Both the position numbers and the translations under genes were made by a program. Source: Anticarsia gemmatalis (lineage: Eukaryota; Arthropoda; Insecta; Lepidoptera; Erebidae). From it: 64,000 nt of DNA. Shown here one piece after another: positions 24,388 to 36,300 of the stretch; the stretch's first letter is position 1; every line of letters starts with the position of its first letter. The stretch covers positions 744,001-808,000 of the forward strand of contig NC_134763.1 of NCBI RefSeq assembly GCF_050436995.1. Reading direction: 5' to 3'. Below the pieces are notes generated by a model. It had not been told where the DNA came from and searched no databases. It saw only the letters and a program-made list of their open reading frames with translations.

Positions 24388-27300
24388 CTAGCAGCCTCTA
24401 TGTAAGTTGATGGTCGTGACACACTTGGCGATGCACGGCTCCACGGGGTGGCGCGACTTCATGCCCAGCTCGAACACTCGCATCAGGATCTTAGCAGCAT
24501 GTTCCTGCATGCCGACCACCAGGTCCGGTAGCTTGTCTAACACAGACTGGGTCACTTCCGGCTGGTGGGAGTCTAGACATTCTAGGACTGCTTGGAGACC
24601 TGGAATAATGGATGTACGTGTTGATAGGCTTTTTTTATGGAAGTAGGTAGCGACTTGTTTATTTATTGACTTTAGATTCAAAGGTATACAGGCGGATTTC
24701 ATTTTTTAAGCATGCTTTTGTTTAGGGTGGGGCTGATATACAATATGTTTCGTTTGGTGCGATAGAAGGTCATACTGTGATGTTAACCGATGATTTTCTT
24801 TTATGGTTAAAGAAAGTTTTATTGCAAACATATTATGCTTTCTTTTAGTTTAAGGCTGTTTACATTCGTAATCGGTTTAGTCGCGGCAATCGGTGATCTA
24901 GTTTCAGTCAGTAGTCAGTGTGGTTGTGGATATATTACCGGGGTGCGTGTGCGGCACGGCGGGCAGCAGCTTGGCGAGCAGCGCCAGCGCCGACGTGCGC
25001 AGCGGAGCGTGAGGGGAGGCCGCGAGCGGCGCCGCGGCGCGGAGCAGTGCGCCCGCCGCGCGCCGCCCGCCCCACGCGCCGCCGCGCCGGGTCCCCCACG
25101 CCTCCACCTCCTGACAACACACGACAGCATTGAACACTACACACATACATTTTTCTATAATAATAATACATATATTGATAAAATAAATATAATGTTACTT
25201 TTGGAGAAAACATCTCATTTGCACTTTAACAAATTCTGTTATCGAGTTGACGATAAATACGACGATAATAGGCAGTAAGTATACACTTTCGCTAAAATAA
25301 GTGAAAATATAATGAAACAAATAAAAATTCTACAAACATTTCCGACATTCTTGACAAATCAAAAAAAAAAGAATTCTTTATAAGACGCTAGAAGTGTTGA
25401 AATAATATTTAAATATGCTACACTAATTACCTGTAATAACCAGTGCAAGTTTTCCGGTGTATCGTTACGTCGCTGTAAAGCGAGCAGGGCGTGCGGCGGC
25501 GGCGCGGCCGAAGCGGGCGCCGACACCTCGCCCGCTTGCAACGAGCTCAGGGCGGGAGTTGAACTGGAATATCATATCATATCATATCATAGAAGTAAAA
25601 GAGCTTCAAAGAATGCTTCTTTTTTAAGAAATTTTTGCGTTAAATGTTATTTAGTGCATTGTAAGTTTGGTCCAATGATGCGTGTGGTACAATCCACTTT
25701 CAATTTGCAAAACTGTCAAAATGTTGTCTTTCTTCCAGTAGTATTGTATTACGACTCGAAGTTAAGGGATTTGGAAGAAAATTGAGAGGTTTTGAGCGAT
25801 TGACTGAGTACGATGTTAAAATTAGATATTGTGGGGAGTACAGTGGTGTAGAGAGATATGCTCACGCGATAGTTTCCCGGTGCGCGTGCAGCAGCGCGGC
25901 GGCGGGCTGGGGCCGCAGCGCCAGGTAGCGGCGCAGCAGCGCGCCCACGCGGTGCAGCACGCCGCAGCCCGCGCCGCCGCCCTGCAGCCGCGCCGTCGAC
26001 AGGAAGCACTCCAGGATGCTGTGCACCTCCGACCTGCGACATACCGCGCCGTTATAATCGTTCACGATGGCAAGACAAGACTAAGAAACTATGACACTTT
26101 GAGCCACGCTGTAAATAGGAAACTGACATACACTGACAGGTATTTATATGTCTATTCGAATCATCATCTGCAACGCCTGCAATCTGTCGTAGCTTCGCTA
26201 ACGCATACAGCATGTGACCTTTGTGACTCTCATCATTCAGAAAGTGAGCTCACACTTGTTCAGGAGATACACACGCATACGCACACGCATACGCACACGA
26301 ACATGCACACCCGTGTGTACCGTATACTTTAAATTCTGATCTCGTTTAAAACCCGTTAGCAATATTGTATTAAGAGTTATGTTTTGGAAGTTATTTCATA
26401 TTATTCATAAATATATAATTTGTAAAATTTTACGTAATATTCATAAAACTAATCACGTTTTAAATATTATTTCTGTATAACACAAATAAGCAAAAGACAA
26501 CGGAAGTATACTCACAGTGTCTCGGTGGCGAAGAGCTCGTGGTCGGGCAGCACCTCGATGGCGGCCAGCAGGTGCGCGTGGTGGCGCGCGGCGGGCGGCG
26601 TGGCGCCCCGCAGCAGCGCGGCTACTGTATTACAAATAAACAGCAGACAAAGGACGTATACTCACAGTGTCTCGGTGGCGAAGAGCTCGTGGTCGGGCAG
26701 CACCTCGATGGCGGCCAGCAGGTGCGCGTGGTGGCGCGCGGCGGGCGGCGTGGCGCCCCGCAGCAGCGCGGCTACTGTATTACAAATAAACAGCAGACAA
26801 AGGACGTATACTCACAGTGTCTCGGTGGCGAAGAGCTCGTGGTCGGGCAGCACCTCGATGGCGGCCAGCAGGTGCGCGTGGTGGCGCGCGGCGGGCGGCG
26901 TGGCGCCCCGCAGCAGCGCGGCTACTGTATTACAAATAAACAGCAGACAAAGGACGTATACTCACAGTGTCTCGGTGGCGAAGAGCTCGTGGTCGGGCAG
27001 CACCTCGATGGCGGCCAGCAGGTGCGCGTGGTGGCGCGCGGCGGGCGGCGTGGCGCCCCGCAGCAGCGCGGCTACTGTATTACAAATAAACAGCAGACAA
27101 AGGACGTATACTCACAGTGTCTCGGTGGCGAAGAGCTCGTGGTCGGGCAGCACCTCGATGGCGGCCAGCAGGTGCGCGTGGTGGCGCGCGGCGGGCGGCG
27201 TGGCGCCCCGCAGCAGCGCGGCTACTGTATTACAAATAAACAGCAGACAAAGGACGTATACTCACAGTGTCTCGGTGGCGAAGAGCTCGTGGTCGGGCAG

Positions 27301-30300
27301 CACCTCGATGGCGGCCAGCAGGTGCGCGTGGTGGCGCGCGGCGGGCGGCGTGGCGCCCCGCAGCAGCGCGGCTACTGTATTACAAATAAACAGCAGACAA
27401 AGGACGTATACTCACAGTGTCTCGGTGGCGAAGAGCTCGTGGTCGGGCAGCACCTCGATGGCGGCCAGCAGGTGCGCGTGGTGGCGCGCGGCGGGCGGCG
27501 TGGCGCCCCGCAGCAGCGCGGCTACTGTATTACAAATAAACAGCAGACAAAGGACGTATACTCACAGTGTCTCGGTGGCGAAGAGCTCGTGGTCGGGCAG
27601 CACCTCGATGGCGGCCAGCAGGTGCGCGTGGTGGCGCGCGGCGGGCGGCGTGGCGCCCCGCAGCAGCGCGGCTACTGTATTACAAATAAACAGCAGACAA
27701 AGGACGTATACTCACAGTGTCTCGGTGGCGAAGAGCTCGTGGTCGGGCAGCACCTCGATGGCGGCCAGCAGGTGCGCGTGGTGGCGCGCGGCGGGCGGCG
27801 TGGCGCCCCGCAGCAGCGCGGCTACTGTATTACAAATAAACAGCAGACAAAGGACGTATACTCACAGTGTCTCGGTGGCGAAGAGCTCGTGGTCGGGCAG
27901 CACCTCGATGGCGGCCAGCAGGTGCGCGTGGTGGCGCGCGGCGGGCGGCGTGGCGCCCCGCAGCAGCGCGGCCGCCAGCGCCAGGGCTCGGCCCCCGGCG
28001 CCCGACACGCGCACCCACACGCCGCGCATGTCCGCCTCCATGCGCCACACTCTACACACGTCATATCACGTTGTAATACATACTCAAATTATAAATGCGA
28101 AAATATGTATTTGACGACTGAAAAAGTTATGATGAGAATGGAAATTAATGTTCGGGAATCAAATGCGAGCTTAAAAATTACGTACATATCTTTTTGAAAT
28201 TTCATGTAAATGCTCGTTGGTTACGCCATCAGGATATGTTTTTGACTTATGTGAATAACTTTATTGATGATCTCTGCCTAAGCGGTTAGCGGTAGTGTAT
28301 ACAACTGATTTCTGATTCACGGTCGATTCAAACCGCAAGCTTTACTTTTAGTACAACAACATGGATATGCTCTCAAGAGCTAAACGTGAAATATTTAATA
28401 CATCTTTGTCTACACATTCTATAAGGAAAGTACACATACTTTTGCGAGAGGTCCTTGTTGTGCGGATGCTGCGGCGCGGCGGAGATGGCGGTGAGCAGCG
28501 AGTGCGACACGCGGTCCGTGGCGCTGGTGCTGCGCGACGCCGCGCCGCACAGCTCGGCGCAGCACGCCAGCGGGGCGTAGTGCCGGTGCCGCCCGCCGCT
28601 CTGCAGCAGCAGCGGCAGGATCTTCGGCACCTGGGGAACAGTTATATAACGTTATAGTTGGATAATAGAAGTGTTTGCTAGTGTAGCGTGTTTTTAGGTA
28701 ATAAAAGATTTACATGAAAATATTAACCCGGTCTACCCCAGTTTCTTACTGTTTCTCTTCACGAGTAACAGCATTTTTAATCTACCACCTCCGTAACGGT
28801 GGTAGATTATATGATAGATCAAAAATGCTATCATGATTTAAAATACTTGTAAAAAGATTATGAAATAAAACGTATATAATTTTACTACTAGATAACAATA
28901 GGAAACTCAAATTTTGCGATTGGGCGACAGCAGGTATTTATAAAAGTAGAGCTAGGTTGTATGAGCTTTATTCCATGAAACAGTTCAATTTTAATCCTAA
29001 ATTTCTTGAATACGTTAGGAACTATTCAAAAATTTTTAAGAGAACTTGTGTTGCTGCTAAATCCTTACACTTAAGCAACAAAATTAAAAGCTCAGACAAT
29101 ACGATCAAAACCACATGGAATATCATTAACAACGAAACAGGTCGTGCTATCCAGCGCGAAAATAATTTGGAACTGAAAGTAAATGACATGATTATCACCA
29201 ACAACTTAGAGGTTGCTCAGACGTTCAATACTTTCTTCGCTGATATTCCCACAGCTACAACTAGCTCCTTGAATTCCTGTCCTGCCAAGGCAGAATGTTT
29301 ACTTCGAAATAGTGTAGAAGAGTGTGGTAGTGTTTTTTTCTTCAAACATATCAACTCTAATGATGTAGTTAAGGCTTTTAGGTCGCTCAACTCCAAAAAA
29401 ACACCTGACCTCTGGGGCATCTCTGTTAAATTAGTAGAAAGTATCATCCTGGAAATAGCCCCCCATTTGGCTTTAATATTTAATAGGCGCGTAGATACTG
29501 GTGTGTTTCCGGACTTAATGAAACACAGTAAAGTAGTACCACTCTTTAAGAAGGGATCTAAGAGTGAGCCCAGCAATTTCAGGCCCATTTCCATCTTGCC
29601 TGCGGTTAGCAAAATCTTCGAAACGGTCATCTTAGAGCAGCTCGAAAGTCACTTTAACTCGAATCAGCTATTTCATGGTAAACAGTATGGTTTCACAAAG
29701 GGTAGGTCAACAATCGATGCAGGTATTTCGCTCGTCAAGCATATCTATGATGCTTGGGAGACATCCCAGGACGCCATTGGGGTGTTCTGCGATATCTCCA
29801 AAGCATTTGACTGTGTCCAACATAATACGCTCCTTAGGAAACTAAACCACTACGGAATTAGGGATACAGCGCTCGATTTACTTGCGTCATATTTGAGTAA
29901 CAGGATTCAACGAGTAGATATCAATGGTGTAAGGTCTTCAGGTTCAGCTGTTTCTCTCGGCGTGCCTCAGGGTTCGATACTCGGTCCGTTTCTTTTTCTC
30001 GTATATATAAACGATCTCCCCTTTCAGGTGCAGGACTTATGTGATATTATATTATTTGCAGATGACACTTCACTCATTTAGATCGTTCGAAGTCTTGTTT
30101 TATTGATATCAATAGTATTCTTGAACAGGTCCACAACTGGTTCACTTGTAATAATCTGTTATTAAACTCTAACAAAACTAAGTGCATTAGGTTCACTATG
30201 CCCAACGCGAGGAATTCAGGTACTAACATAGTCGTAAATGGGCAAACTATCGATTTGGTAGATTCGGCAACTTTTTTAGGTATCAGTCTGGATAGCAAGC

Positions 30301-33300
30301 TCCAATGGGGCACTCAGATAGCGCATCTCTCGGGGAGACTCAGCTCCGCCGCGTACGCAATCAGAAAAGTAAGACAGTTTGCTGGTGTGGATGCGGCAAG
30401 ACTGGTTTACTTTAGTTATTTTCACAGCGTCATGTCTTACGGTATATTACTGTGGGGTAAGGCTGCTGATATAGATGTTATTTTTGTCCTTCAAAAAAGA
30501 GCTATCCGTGCAATTTATAGTTTAGGAGCGCGAGACTCCTTGAGAGAGCTTTTTGGGCAGATAGGGATACTGACGGTGTCATCACAGTATGTGCTTGCAA
30601 ACTTGTTGTATATAAAACAAAATTTAGGGACTTTCGCAACAAATAGCGATAGACACAATTATAACACTAGAAACAGACACAAATTAGTAGGTCCCCATCA
30701 TCGTTTACACAAGGTGCACAATTCGTTTGTAGGTCTCGGCATTCGTTTCTTCAACAAGCTTCCCAAGCACATCATGGATTTACCCCTGCCAAAATTCAAA
30801 GTTGCTGTTAAGGAACATCTCGTTAGGAAAGCTTATTACAGAATTGATGAGTATCTAAACGACAATAGCTCTTGGGATTAGTCGCTCGCTTGATTAGGAT
30901 TCTTTGAAATTAGGGAACTTTGCTATAAATTGTATAAACTCAGTAGCAGTAGGTCTTATATTGTAAAATATGGGCAATTAATGATGCAAATAGGTGATGT
31001 TACGTACAATTTGATGTTATTCATAAAACTGTCACTTTTTTTCTTTTATAATGTTCACAACCAGTGTGCTCACTTGCTGCCCATATTCTTATTATCACAT
31101 GCTAGTAGGTGCTCCCAACATACGGTATGATCAGAGACTAATAAATAACCTACCTATATTAATTTAACTTAATTGACGTTTAGTCTATATCGCTGATTGT
31201 TGGCAGCTCCTCGCATGGTCAATTATTGTATCAACCACATTGTAAAACTTTTGGCGATTGAAAAGAGTGGCCGTGAGTTTCTCGCTAGCTCTTCTCATAA
31301 GGCTCTACCCCCTTTCCGAGCTAGTGGTAGATTCAGTAATTGTAACGACTATCATAAGTGTCAATATTTGACCTAAATGAATAAATTATTTGATTTTGAT
31401 TGATTTTGATTTTACTTTGTGCATGTCTAAATGAATCATCAAATCCTTAACTTGCGGTGTGTAGTTATGCTGCTTTTCTATTTGGATTTGTATTCTGTGA
31501 CGTAGAGTTGTCATGACACTCGACCTCGGAAACCACATAAAATAAACTTTCCGGTTGGTCGGTCCATCATCATCCGATGATAGAAGCGAGTCGTACCTTC
31601 ATATAGAGCAGCAGCAGCAGCAGCGGGTGGTGCTGCTGCGCGGCGGAGGCCACGGCGAGCAGCTGGTGCTGCTGGCGGGCGCAGCGCAGCAGCAGCGCCA
31701 CGCGGGTGTCGGCGCGCCGCCGCGCCGCCTCGCTGCCGTGCGACTGCTCCGTGTGGCGCGCCTCCAGGCACACGTAGCGGACCAGCATGCCCAGCTGTAG
31801 GAGAAATGATACAGGTTATTTATAATATAGGTTTCGGGATCTCATAACTGAATTGCGGACATTTTATTATTGTCTGATAGTTTGGCAGTTTTTTAAAATT
31901 TTGGGACCAGTATTTATATTCTCCTTTTTCTTCAATTTTTCAACCCACTTTGCTATATCTGGAAAATAAGCTGTATGAACCATTACAACCTTATAAGTTT
32001 TTTACACAACTAAAAAATTATCACTACACATCAAGTTGAAGTACGACATAGTGACCCCACTTCCTAACCAATCTTAATGTTTTACACCAAAAGAACTATT
32101 TTGTGCAAACTAGAAAACAACCAGAGACCTTCACCTGTTTTCAATTATATGTATTAACTAGGCTAAAGAATATAAAATGAAGGCAATACAATGCTTATGA
32201 ACAGACCTGTTGGTGCGTGAGTCGCAGCGTGTCGTCGGGCACGTAGTGCTTGGGCGTGGTCTTGTCGCGTCCCTGCCACACGCGCGGCGACTCGATCAAC
32301 GTCTCCGCGAAGTCCAGCACGGCGCTCGCTGACCACCCACTGTGCCACAAACCATTTTATTTACATACTAGTTGACCCCTCAAACGTTGCTTTGTCATAT
32401 AAATAAAAATAAAATTGTGACACTTAGCTGTATGAAAAATAGATGTTGGACGATTCTCAGACCTACTCACAAAATTTCATGAGAATCGGTCAAGCCGTTT
32501 CGGAGGAGTACGGTAACTAACATTGTGACATGAAAACTTCCTATATAATGTACAGCTCAAATACCCAGTTGCGCTGAACAGTCTGTAAACGATTTGTGAA
32601 CCGTGAGCGCAACTTGCTATGGGCGCCTTATAGGAAAAGAACACAGAAAAAGACATGTCCACATGGAGGAAGTCGCAGATGGCTAGTATTTATATAAAAC
32701 ACAAATTTTAAGCAACAATCGATGTTTGTATATATATAGTAATATCATCAAAGCAAGATGTGGAGGATTACTATTCTTCCAATAAGAACACCGGTTGCGA
32801 AGTAATATATTTATATTTATTTTCTTCAAATCTTCAAAGTGGACTGTATATTTCTATGTACTTTACAATGTTCTTACTATTTTCTTCACTGTGTTCATAC
32901 GATGACTATGTTCATACTATTATTTCACTATGTACAGTTTTACAAAATACTTTGCTTATATTATTCACTATGTTCATTCACTATTTACTATGTTCGTACA
33001 ATGTTCTTTTCTTCCAAGTGATCACCATGAGTTTACAACTTAAACTGATGTTACGCAGCGCGCGTCCCTATTTATATTCATAAACATTGTTTCTACACTA
33101 ATCTAGAATCAAAGCGAATGATCAAGCGCTCCGTGCCGCACCGCGCGAGGTTCGAGAACGCCGCCGTCTCGCTCGCGCGTACGCGACTCGCCTATATGTC
33201 TATCTCGTTCTTGATCGTTCGGGAACAGTCGGCGCCCTTGATCGAAGGATCGCCGCCGCTTACATTGTTCGCGATTGTTCTTTCGTACTATTATTATCGA

Positions 33301-36300
33301 GTAAAATTTTCTAATAATAATATACTTATTTCTACGAATTTCTACAATGTTCTACATGCGTGAATGAAACGTAATATTTTATGCCTAAATATGATTCCAT
33401 CGTGCACACAAGACTTACCAGTCGTCTCCGGTGTGCAGCAGCGTGGTGAGGCAGTGGTGCAGCGTGCGCCACGACGCGCGGTGCGCCAGCAGCGTCACCA
33501 GCAGCGGCCGCCACGGGGCGCCGCCCGACATGAACATCAGCCGCATCTGTACGACACATACAACACAATAATGATCACTACCTCTGTGGCTTACTTTTAC
33601 TTTAAACAACACCCGCACTAATGCTCTCGTGTGCGATACTTTGCCAGCCAAGTCAGAATGTAATACATATATAAGTAAATAAATTTTAATCTTCTTCCTA
33701 TCGTCTGGTTAGTGGTCAACCCATTGTCAAAGTTGTTTAATCCGGCCGAAGGCCTTTGACGTGGCTAAACGACTGTTATCTTAATTGACATCAACCAGGG
33801 CCAAACACTCCAATACAAGGAGACGTCCAGTTCAAACACCACTATGCAGTCACCAATCTATACAATGACCGCGCCAGGGGTTGCTTCACCCACTGACTAA
33901 CATTATAGTATATATTTATTATTATTACTGATCGTTAACCGAGCGGTGAGCGCACCTGACTTTGGGAGCCTCAATAAATGTTAGTATGTATAGTATACCT
34001 GTCTCTGGCGCTGATCACTGGGCCCCAGGTCCTCGCGCTGCAGCTCCGACATCCAGTCCAGCAGCAGCCCGCAGCCGAGCCCCAGCCGCGAGAACACGTG
34101 CACCGGGCCCACGTTACCGTCCTCGTCTTTTATCTAACATTAACAATGTATTTTATAATTTTGATACTTATTTTCATATGCAACTTGTTTATAATTTTGT
34201 TTAGTTACATACGTTTTTAATTATTTGAGATTTAGAAAAAAGATATAAATATGTGGCACCATGTGTGGTACTCACTGCAGTCAGCTGTATTGGAAAATTC
34301 TTATACCTGAAAAGACCTTAACGCAAAAAAAAATTACACGAAGATTGTATACAGGGTATTCCATAAATCAACGTCAAGCCAGAAACGGAAGATGGAGCAT
34401 GGCATAGTGGTTCTCTAAAACAAAATGTATTTTAAGGCTTAAGAGACGTTCTGAGGTCAGGTATTGTACTGACCTTGGACTCATAATGTCCGTCCTGGTT
34501 CTTCTCAAGTATGTGAGTGATGACGTCTACTATCACCCTCGTGTCTTGCGTCGCGATGATACGGTTGCCCACTGCCTCCAGCGTGCTTGGTGTAGCTGAC
34601 TCCAGGGCTATGAGGGGAAAGTAATATGATACAGTGAAAAACGGTTAGACTAGGTTATAAAATACGGGTATAAAATGAATCGTCAAATATGTTGCTAAGC
34701 TAAGAACGGTTTAACTAACTGTCTTTGAGACACGAAAAAAGTTTTTATGGAGAGAATATCCGAAAAAATATTCAAAGATAATGTTGATTTCAAGCATTTC
34801 TCCAGTCTATTTAACTTGATTCTATTAAATTTTGTTACATAAATATGTTAAGAAATATTTCTAAAGTTATATAGTATATATTTACCAGCAATAAGTTGAT
34901 GTTTGTCCGCAGTGGGCGGCAGTGCGGGCGCGTGCAGTTCGCGCTTGACCACGCTGTGTGAGAGAGCACGGAGCATGTCTACTACAGGCCCCGAGAGTAA
35001 CTTGCATTGTTGAAGGAGAGCCGCTGCTATCTAGGGTAAGAAATTGACAATCACATAATTTATTATACAGTGATGACCGTAGTGTTTCTTATGGGAGTAA
35101 ATTCCTACAGGAAACAAAATAATATTTGTTTAAAACAAACAAATATTCGTTTCGGCTCAAATTTTACTTAAGACTGTAAAATTCCCTCTCAAGCGTGATA
35201 AGCTCCTAGAATTTGAGAAGTTGTTGTCAGATAAGAGTTTAGAAATTCTGAGTTATATCTCATTATCAATGCAAATTTTAACGAGTCAAAGATGTTACAA
35301 TTGTCATTAAAGAACGAAAGCACAAAAATTGTTGTTCATGATGATGTATATAAATATAATAGATAGCTAATCTATCTGGTGAAGTTGTTCGTATTTTAAA
35401 AATAACACTGTATAGTCACAATTTCCTAATCGTTCCTGGGGTAGGCAGGAACTTAAAAAAACATTTGCTCACATTCAAGCACCTTGTTACACATATATGT
35501 CTATAGTTAGTTAAAGTAGGTGATAAGTAAGTTATACCTCGGTAATCTGCGGGTTGTTCAAGGGTAGCAGCGCTCTAAGCAGCGTGGCGGCTCGTGTGGG
35601 GTTCCTGAGCAGCGCGGGCGCGCCGCCGCCGGCCGCCAGCTGCTGCAGCCACAGCACCACGCCCTGGAAGTACGCCGGGTTGCCGCTGGACCGAGACCCA
35701 GCTACTAGCTAACAAGACAAAGAATTTTGTGAGTTTACATAAGAATGTGTATTAGTGTTGTAGTGTATTTTGAGTTATTAACAATAGGACATTTTACTCG
35801 GTAAACAAAAAATAAATAAAAATCTTGTGTAGATAAACATACACCCTAAATGATTAAGCTATGTTACATTATTTACACATAATAAAGGCAGATAAAACAT
35901 ATTAACCTTATTAATTTGATTACGTCGAAAAACCATACTGGTAGCAAGATACTGTATTGAAGGTTTGAGTGGAGGAAGGAGTTTAATACATCTGACCTGC
36001 TCATATCAAATTTGCAAGCTTAAAATGTAGGCATCTTTGTCAGGTCTGTTGATTTTTTTTAACCGGTTACTCCCCCACTGCTAGGGAAGGGTCTCCTTTC
36101 AAATGGGAGAGGGGTTATGCCCTGTGGGGGTATTTATAATATTAGTAGGTATATAAATTACCGAGATGAGTTGCGTGAACGCAGCATCAACGTCTCCAAG
36201 GTAAGCGTTGGTCCCGGCGAGCGCCGTGCCCAGCAGCAGCGGCACGGACTCGTGCTGCAGCGGCAGCGGGACCGGCACGTTGCCCCACTCGTCGTCCTCT

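Noticed and set aside
24835..25278. 147-codon plus-strand frame rich in Arg
   Set aside because: Antisense to IntS1 exon 34 (24939-25110), whose GC-rich codons leave several frames open.
25565..25592. (ATATC)n run as a regulatory site
   Set aside because: A simple microsatellite next to an IntS1 splice acceptor; nothing beyond length variation is suggested.
26473..27972. CRISPR-like direct repeats
   Set aside because: The period is far too long, there are no unique spacers, the unit contains exon sequence, and the genome is eukaryotic.
26525..28197. Plus-strand open frames of 529 and 552 codons
   Set aside because: They run across the 150-bp array, whose period is divisible by three, so any open frame in one unit stays open. 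They are antisense to IntS1 exon copies and contain a 50-residue unit repeated identically.
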